From Cytophagales bacterium (lineage in GTDB: Bacteria > Bacteroidota > Bacteroidia > Cytophagales > Cyclobacteriaceae): a stretch of DNA of 29,581 nucleotides. Below are positions 24,599 to 29,581 of this stretch, one piece after another (position 1 is the first letter of the stretch; each line of letters starts with the position of its first letter). Location: contig JAGUUF010000023.1 in assembly GCA_020063545.1 (NCBI GenBank), positions 1 to 29,581 on the forward strand. The letters are read 5' to 3'. The notes under the pieces were generated by a model, which ran no database searches, was not told the DNA's origin, and worked only from the letters and a program-made list of their open reading frames with translations. A program made the position numbers and the translations under genes.

Positions 24599-26089
24599 AT
24601 GAGAAAAATCAAAAAAATACTGATTGCCAACCGAGGTGAAATTGCCCTGCGGGTAATGCGGAGCGCCCGGGAAATGGGCATAAAAACCGTTGCCGTTTTC
24701 AGCGAGGCCGACCGTTCCGCCCTTCATGTACGGTTTGCCGATGAGGCGGTATGCATAGGCCCCCCTCCTTCTTCGGAGTCATACCTGAGAATCGACAAAA
24801 TTATACACGCAGCAAAAAACACAGGAGCTGATGCCATTCATCCGGGTTACGGCTTTCTTTCAGAGAATGAAGACTTCGCCCAACAGGTAGAAGATGCCGG
24901 ACTTATTTTTATCGGGCCCTCAGCCCGGTCTATTGAGTTGATGGGCCGCAAGCTCGCGGCTAAAGCAGCGGTTGCAAAATTCAATGTTCCGCTTGTTCCG
25001 GGCACCAGCGAACCCATTACCGATGTGCTTTCGGCTAAAAAGGTAGCCACGCAAATCGGTTACCCGGTACTTATCAAGGCCAGCGCAGGCGGTGGTGGAA
25101 AAGGAATGCGCATTGTGGAACACGAGGGTGAGTTCAACGAACAAATGGAGCGGGCCGTTAGTGAAGCCACTTCAGCTTTTGGCGATGGTTCGGTCTTCAT
25201 TGAAAAATATGTTACACAACCGCGCCACATCGAATTCCAGATTTTTGGCGATACGCACGGCAACGTGGTGCACCTGTTCGAGCGGGAATGCTCCATTCAG
25301 CGCAGGCACCAGAAGGTAATCGAAGAAGCGCCATCATCAGTGCTTACGCCCAAGCTGCGCAACGCCATGGGCGAGGCAGCCTGCAACGTGGCGCGTGCTG
25401 CCAATTATTACGGAGCCGGAACCGTGGAATTTATTCTGGACGAGAAAATGAATTTTTATTTTCTTGAAATGAATACCCGCCTGCAGGTTGAGCACCCCGT
25501 AACCGAAATGATTACCGGTATTGATCTTGTGAAACTTCAAATCCGGGTTGCCGAAGGCGAAAAAATTCCGTTTACACAAGACCAACTCACCATGCGTGGG
25601 CACGCCATTGAAATACGTGTTTATGCTGAAGACCCGGCCAATAATTTCCTGCCCGACATTGGGACACTGAAAACCTACAAGCGGCCTGATGGTAACGGCA
25701 TCCGGATTGACGATGGCTTTGAACAGGGAATGAGCGTGCCGTTTTATTACGACCCGATGATCGCCAAAATGATTTGCCATGCCGAAACCCGTGAACAAGC
25801 CATTGCCAAGACCATACGGGCAATTGACGAATACGAGATTACCGGCATTGAAACCACCCTGGGCTTTTGCCGGTATGTGCTGGAACACGATGCATTCCGA
25901 ACAGGTGATTTTGATACCAAATTTGTCGAGAAGTATTTCAGGCCCGAAGTATTGAAACGAAAACCGGAGGCTGAAGAAGAAATGCTGGCCGCTGCACTAT
26001 CATCATTACTGATTGCACCCGGAACCAATACGCACCAGAAGCCTGCTGCTGACGCGCCTGGTAAATGGAAGAAGAACCGAACGCTGTAA
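24599..26089 (+). CDS. accC: Biotin carboxylase subunit of an acyl-CoA carboxylase
   Basis: The product has 496 residues. KILIANRGEIALRVMRSA starts the biotin-carboxylase N-domain, AGGGGKGMRIV (163-173) is the ATP-grasp glycine loop, and EMNTRLQVEHPVTE carries the metal-binding glutamate and active-site residues. It carboxylates biotin on a carrier protein using ATP and bicarbonate, the first step toward malonyl- or methylmalonyl-CoA. The chain is about 45 residues longer than E. coli AccC; the charged C-terminal tail (about 450-496) is not part of the known fold and carries no biotin motif. No biotin carrier or carboxyltransferase gene lies next to it, so its partner is elsewhere. The start is ATG 24599; an upstream TTG is in frame but unlikely. 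Confidence 0.92.
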   Translation: MRKIKKILIANRGEIALRVMRSAREMGIKTVAVFSEADRSALHVRFADEAVCIGPPPSSESYLRIDKIIHAAKNTGADAIHPGYGFLSENEDFAQQVEDAGLIFIGPSARSIELMGRKLAAKAAVAKFNVPLVPGTSEPITDVLSAKKVATQIGYPVLIKASAGGGGKGMRIVEHEGEFNEQMERAVSEATSAFGDGSVFIEKYVTQPRHIEFQIFGDTHGNVVHLFERECSIQRRHQKVIEEAPSSVLTPKLRNAMGEAACNVARAANYYGAGTVEFILDEKMNFYFLEMNTRLQVEHPVTEMITGIDLVKLQIRVAEGEKIPFTQDQLTMRGHAIEIRVYAEDPANNFLPDIGTLKTYKRPDGNGIRIDDGFEQGMSVPFYYDPMIAKMICHAETREQAIAKTIRAIDEYEITGIETTLGFCRYVLEHDAFRTGDFDTKFVEKYFRPEVLKRKPEAEEEMLAAALSSLLIAPGTNTHQKPAADAPGKWKKNRTL

Positions 26090-26091
26090 GC

Positions 26092-27387
26092 ATGGCCGAT
26101 ATCCTACCCATCAGGGCCTTGCGCTATAACCGGGAACTGGCACAGCAACTCGATTCGCTTACCTCGCCACTGTTCGATGTTGTTTCGGAAAAACAGCGCA
26201 AAGCCCTTTACCAAAACCCATACAACAGCATACGCCTGTCGGTACCCGAAGGCAGTGCCGGAGAAGCCGCGAAGTTACTTGAACACTGGAAAGCAACCTC
26301 CATACTGGAGCAGGACAAACTTCCCGGCATTTATGTTTATTACCAGTATTTTACCCTGCCCGGAACGCACACGGAATTTTGCAGAAAAGGATTTGTTTGC
26401 CATATCCGTGCTTACGATTGGGATGAAGGCGTAATCCTGCGCCACGAAAACACCATACCCAAAGCCGTTAACGACCGGATTGAACTACTTGAAAAAACCA
26501 TGCTGCACGTTAGCCCAACACATGGGCTGTACACCGACCCGCTCCACGAACTCGAACCGTACTTGGACGAAGCTATACGCACTCCTTTGTACGAAACAGA
26601 AGATTACCAGGGCGTGCGCGATGTGCTGGCCGTTATACATGACGCCCGCGTGATTCAGAAATTTATCAATGCCCTGGCCGGTAAAACCATTATTCTGGCC
26701 GATGGCCACCACCGGTACGAGGCATCGCTGGAACTGCGAAAGAAGATGCTCAAAAACAACCCGCATCATACCGGCAACGAAGGTTACAATTTTCACCTGA
26801 TGTACCTGACCAACACTGAAGCAGACGATCTCAAAATACTTCCCACCCACCGGTTGATAACGGGACTGCCCCAGGTTGATGAACGGGAAGTGATCCAAAA
26901 CTTAGAGCGGGATTTTATTATCAAGCCGATAGAAGATGCCGATACCATTAATGAAATTATTGCTGGAAAGCCGTGGGCATTCGGCCTTATTTTTAAAGAC
27001 AGCACCTACAAAGTAAGGCTTAAGCCCGAAGCCCTGGCCACCATGACGTGGCACTTCCCGGAAGTTGTGAAGAAACTTGACCTTACCGTGATGCATTACT
27101 TCATCATTGAAAAGGCCCTTGGCATTCCAGGTAAGGAACAACGGAAATCGGAGCATATTGTATTTGACCGGAGTTTTTCCGATTGCCTGAAAAAAGTGAT
27201 TACCGGTGAGGCGCAACTGGCCATCATTACCAACGAAGTTTCCATTGAGGATGTAAAGAATGTTTGCCACAGCGGGGCCACAATGCCCCAAAAGTCAACC
27301 TACTTTTACCCGAAAGTAATCTGTGGGTTTTTGTTCAGTTCCATCAAAGAGGATGAATTTCAAACGCCACCTTATTCTCGCTTCTAG
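26092..27387 (+). CDS. DUF1015 family protein
   Basis: The product has 431 residues. It begins MADILPIRALRYN, as members of DUF1015 do, and carries the family hallmark LADGHHRYEASLELRKK. Other conserved blocks are LRHENTIPKAVNDRIELL and 'HSGATMPQKSTYFYPKV' near the C-terminus. No biochemical role is established for the family, although members often lie near serine or central metabolic genes. ATG 26092 lies two bases after the accC stop and is preferred to an in-frame ATG at 26065 inside accC. Its end overlaps maf by 35 bases. Confidence 0.85.
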   Translation: MADILPIRALRYNRELAQQLDSLTSPLFDVVSEKQRKALYQNPYNSIRLSVPEGSAGEAAKLLEHWKATSILEQDKLPGIYVYYQYFTLPGTHTEFCRKGFVCHIRAYDWDEGVILRHENTIPKAVNDRIELLEKTMLHVSPTHGLYTDPLHELEPYLDEAIRTPLYETEDYQGVRDVLAVIHDARVIQKFINALAGKTIILADGHHRYEASLELRKKMLKNNPHHTGNEGYNFHLMYLTNTEADDLKILPTHRLITGLPQVDEREVIQNLERDFIIKPIEDADTINEIIAGKPWAFGLIFKDSTYKVRLKPEALATMTWHFPEVVKKLDLTVMHYFIIEKALGIPGKEQRKSEHIVFDRSFSDCLKKVITGEAQLAIITNEVSIEDVKNVCHSGATMPQKSTYFYPKVICGFLFSSIKEDEFQTPPYSRF

Positions 27388-27922
27388 CTCACCGCGCAGG
27401 CACTACCTGATGAAGGAAGCCGGGTTTACGTTTACCGTTGAGAAACCCGATGTGGATGAATCCTTTCCGGCTGAACTGCCCGTTGAACAGGTGGCCCGTT
27501 ACCTGGCCAACAAAAAAGCAGAATACTTCCGGTCAGAACTTCATGGCAACCGGGTAATTGTTACTGCCGATACGGTGGTTATCCTGAACGGGAAAATCAT
27601 TAACAAACCGGCCGACAGGGCCGAGGCTATCCGCATGCTCACCGAACTTTCGGGAAAGACCCACCTGGTGATGACCGGGGTTTGCATTCTTTCGGCCGAA
27701 AAAGAAATCAGCTTTGATGATACCACGGAGGTAACGTTTACAACCCTTACACCGGAAGAAATTACCTACTATGTTGATACCCATAAACCCTACGACAAAG
27801 CCGGGGCTTACGGAGCACAGGATTATATCGGCATGATTGCCATTGAAAAAATCAGCGGATCGTACTTCACTGTAATGGGCCTGCCCATCCACAAAGTATA
27901 TTCAGCACTTAAAACCTGGTAA
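27353..27922 (+). CDS. maf: Maf-like nucleoside triphosphate pyrophosphatase
   Basis: The product has 189 residues. ILASSSPRRHYLM (8-20) is the Maf signature, TADTVV (71-76) holds the metal-binding aspartate (Asp73), and KPYDKAGAYGAQD is the third conserved block, in a form seen in dTTP/UTP pyrophosphatases. It hydrolyses non-canonical or excess nucleoside triphosphates to monophosphates. ATG 27353 sits inside the end of the DUF1015 gene, and a GTG further up (27323) would only add residues outside the fold. It shares one base with the next start (TAATG). Confidence 0.9.
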   Translation: MNFKRHLILASSSPRRHYLMKEAGFTFTVEKPDVDESFPAELPVEQVARYLANKKAEYFRSELHGNRVIVTADTVVILNGKIINKPADRAEAIRMLTELSGKTHLVMTGVCILSAEKEISFDDTTEVTFTTLTPEEITYYVDTHKPYDKAGAYGAQDYIGMIAIEKISGSYFTVMGLPIHKVYSALKTW

Positions 27923-28857
27923 TGCGCAAAATCTGGAATTGCCTTATCCACCACCTGCGTGAAGATTTTAACGCTTCCCAGTACTTCCTCACGTTTAGCT
28001 TCCTGGCCGTTAGCCTTTACCTGAACTACCGGTATGATTTTGAAGACAGTTACCTGGATACTCGCCCTGAATTGCTGCGGATTATTTTCTATTTCCTGAC
28101 ACACGGTGTTGCGTATTACGTACCGGTAGCACTCTATGCCATTATTCAGAAAAAGCCGGTGTTCCGTTCGAACGATTTCTGGGTACGAAGCCTGCTTGCC
28201 CTGCTCCTGCTTAGCCTTTACCGAAGCCTGCCTTATTTTGATAACCTGGTAAGAAAGGCGGCAGAACCTGCTACATTATTTTATTTTTTTAAAGTCGGGA
28301 AGAACATTGCCGGGGTATGCCTGCTCATCGTGCCTTTATGGCTTTTTTACCGCCAGGTTGATCGTGACCAGAAGCACCGCTACGGACTTAATGCAAGGCA
28401 ATTTGATTTCAGACCATACTTTATTATGCTGTTACTCATGCTCCCGTTAATCGGGGCAGCATCATTCTTACCCGATTTTCAAAATCAGTACCCGCGCTAC
28501 GAAACAACTTCCGCTCACGTTTACTACGGTGTTGAGGAATGGATTATTGCAGGAGTTTACGAACTAACCTATGGCATAAATTTCGTTTCGATTGAATTCT
28601 TTTACCGCGGGTTCCTGGTTATCGGCATGATGGGTGTGCTGGGTCGGGGCAGCGTGCTGAGCATGGCCGTGCTGTATTGCGTTCTTCATTTCGGTAAGCC
28701 GATGGGCGAAGCAATCAGCTCCGTTTTCGGAGGTTTTATATTGGGAACCATCGCCTATCAGACGCGCAGCATCTGGGGTGGAGTAATCGTGCATATAGGC
28801 ATTGCCTGGATGATGGAACTGGCGGCATACCTGCAAGCCAGCCTGCGGCAAGCTTAA
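27922..28857 (+). CDS. CPBP-family intramembrane protease-like protein
   Basis: The product has 311 residues with about seven hydrophobic segments. The CPBP/Rce1 core lies at the C-terminus: SIEFFYRGF (223-231), VLHFGKP with His256, and VIVHIGIAWMME with His291. Family members usually carry EExxxR in the first motif. Here the first glutamate is Ile224 and only Glu225 and Arg229 remain, so protease activity is uncertain. The N-terminal 130 residues form an extra membrane region typical of Bacteroidota relatives. It is the last gene of the accC run and ends with a four-base overlap on the convergent methyltransferase-like gene. Confidence 0.8.
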   Translation: MRKIWNCLIHHLREDFNASQYFLTFSFLAVSLYLNYRYDFEDSYLDTRPELLRIIFYFLTHGVAYYVPVALYAIIQKKPVFRSNDFWVRSLLALLLLSLYRSLPYFDNLVRKAAEPATLFYFFKVGKNIAGVCLLIVPLWLFYRQVDRDQKHRYGLNARQFDFRPYFIMLLLMLPLIGAASFLPDFQNQYPRYETTSAHVYYGVEEWIIAGVYELTYGINFVSIEFFYRGFLVIGMMGVLGRGSVLSMAVLYCVLHFGKPMGEAISSVFGGFILGTIAYQTRSIWGGVIVHIGIAWMMELAAYLQASLRQA

Positions 28858-29564
28858 CGCATCATCAACACTTTTGCTATGCTATCGTGATTCTTCCACG
28901 CCTTCTGGTGAGCCGTAATATCAAGAACCTCACCCAAAGGCTTGTTTTTAGATGCCAGCAGAATACCGCCCCGCTTTTTTCGATAATCGGTAAGTCGCAA
29001 TACATTTGAAAAAGGCGGCATGTCATTAACATAATAATCGCGGTTAGCATCATGCACAATTACCACTCCTTCATCTGTTATCAGATCGAACGCTTTTTTC
29101 AGGCAATCCTTTCGTGCACGTCCGTCAATAAAAATAAAATCAAACCGGGTATTGAGTGAAAGCGGAAACTCAATATAATTTTTATACTCGGCATAGCTGC
29201 CGTCATTATTACCGGCTAAATTTTCGGATGGCGCCAGCTTATCGCGTTTAACATAGGTAAGCGTTACCCGGGGATCGTTGATTTTTTCGGAGACTGTTTT
29301 ATACCATTCCTCGTTGTGTTCAATCGAATTCCATTTTTCGATGAACCCAAAAATTTTTGGAAAATACAGGGTGCTGAACCCACTTCCCCATTCAAAGCAA
29401 ACCTTTGGCCTGAGTTTGGTCAGTACCTCAACGATAATGTCCAGTTCCTTGGACTTCATCCATGGCAATTCATAACGCTTTAATACCTTTTGGTTAAACT
29501 TTTCTTTCCAATCGCGCAGCAACTGATTCATTGCTGAAGGCTTACGGGTTACAGGGGTGTGCAT
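28854..29564 (-). CDS. Class I SAM-methyltransferase-fold protein
   Basis: The product has 236 residues. VCFEWGSGFSTLYFP resembles the glycine-rich SAM loop (E/D-x-G-x-G), IEHNEEWYKTV fits the second strand with its acidic end, and RFDFIFIDGRARKDCLKKAF then GVVIVHDANRD fit motifs IV to VI. There is no signal peptide. The target is unknown; similar small proteins occur near glycan-synthesis genes. The start is either ATG 29564 or the internal ATG 29531 (MNQLLRDW); nothing decides between them. The 3' end overlaps the CPBP gene by four bases, leaving no room for a terminator. Confidence 0.7.
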   Translation of the reverse strand: MHTPVTRKPSAMNQLLRDWKEKFNQKVLKRYELPWMKSKELDIIVEVLTKLRPKVCFEWGSGFSTLYFPKIFGFIEKWNSIEHNEEWYKTVSEKINDPRVTLTYVKRDKLAPSENLAGNNDGSYAEYKNYIEFPLSLNTRFDFIFIDGRARKDCLKKAFDLITDEGVVIVHDANRDYYVNDMPPFSNVLRLTDYRKKRGGILLASKNKPLGEVLDITAHQKAWKNHDSIAKVLMMR

Positions 29565-29581
29565 AATTGGGATTATTTAAG

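Noticed and set aside
24460..24681. N-terminal extension of the alpha-oxoamine synthase to 24681
   Set aside because: The extra 74 residues match no family part, would contain the gene's own promoter, and would overlap the accC start.

Overview
The window looks like a chromosomal segment of a member of the Bacteroidota, most likely a Cytophagia/Cytophagales relative. This is inferred from gene families typical of that phylum (DUF6913, the Hc1-like small histone, the 'PEGYF' anti-sigma plus LTXXQ-type periplasmic protein behind an ECF sigma factor), from the near absence of Shine-Dalgarno sequences, and from several promoters that fit the Bacteroidota pattern TTG-N18-20-TAnnTTTG. Every call rests on reading the sequence and recalling families; no search was run. 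There are no tRNA or rRNA genes, no CRISPR array and no transposase.

Layout. 1-8070 is the accessory part. It holds a TIR-domain gene cut by the left edge, a lipoprotein metallophosphoesterase, a cluster of dispersed intergenic repeats (1773-2027), a two-gene set of secreted amidohydrolase-like proteins in which most domains have lost their metal ligands, a DUF4143 AAA+ ATPase with a palindrome upstream, and a decayed second TIR gene that ends beside that palindrome. 8166-9890 carries an orphan C-terminal transketolase subunit and a frameshifted, internally deleted amidohydrolase pseudogene. 9923-11651 is a compact arsenic cassette, arsR-arsM-arsC, with an ArsR-type operator before arsR and another before arsM, and no efflux pump. 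11736-15029 is serine biosynthesis: a phosphoserine phosphatase/phosphoglycerate dehydrogenase fusion followed by a phosphoserine-aminotransferase-like gene. Between them, on the opposite strand, lies a probable structured RNA with its own promoter, a 6S-like rod shape and a U-tract.

15087-19436 is an ECF sigma module (sigma factor, membrane anti-sigma-like protein, periplasmic LTXXQ-like protein, barrel-like protein, M1 peptidase). 19481-22898 is a tightly overlapped ligA-DUF6913-dapA operon that ends in a strong bidirectional terminator. Facing it are a 58-residue histone-H1-like protein and an alpha-oxoamine synthase (minus strand). A divergent promoter region (24460-24598) then serves an overlapping plus-strand operon: accC, DUF1015, maf and a CPBP membrane protein. 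The last gene converges on it and encodes a methyltransferase-fold protein.

The points I consider most worth following are the minus-strand RNA at 13629-13843, the broken TIR paralogue next to the DUF4143 palindrome, the pump-less arsenic cassette with paired operators, and the run of metal-site-deficient amidohydrolase domains.
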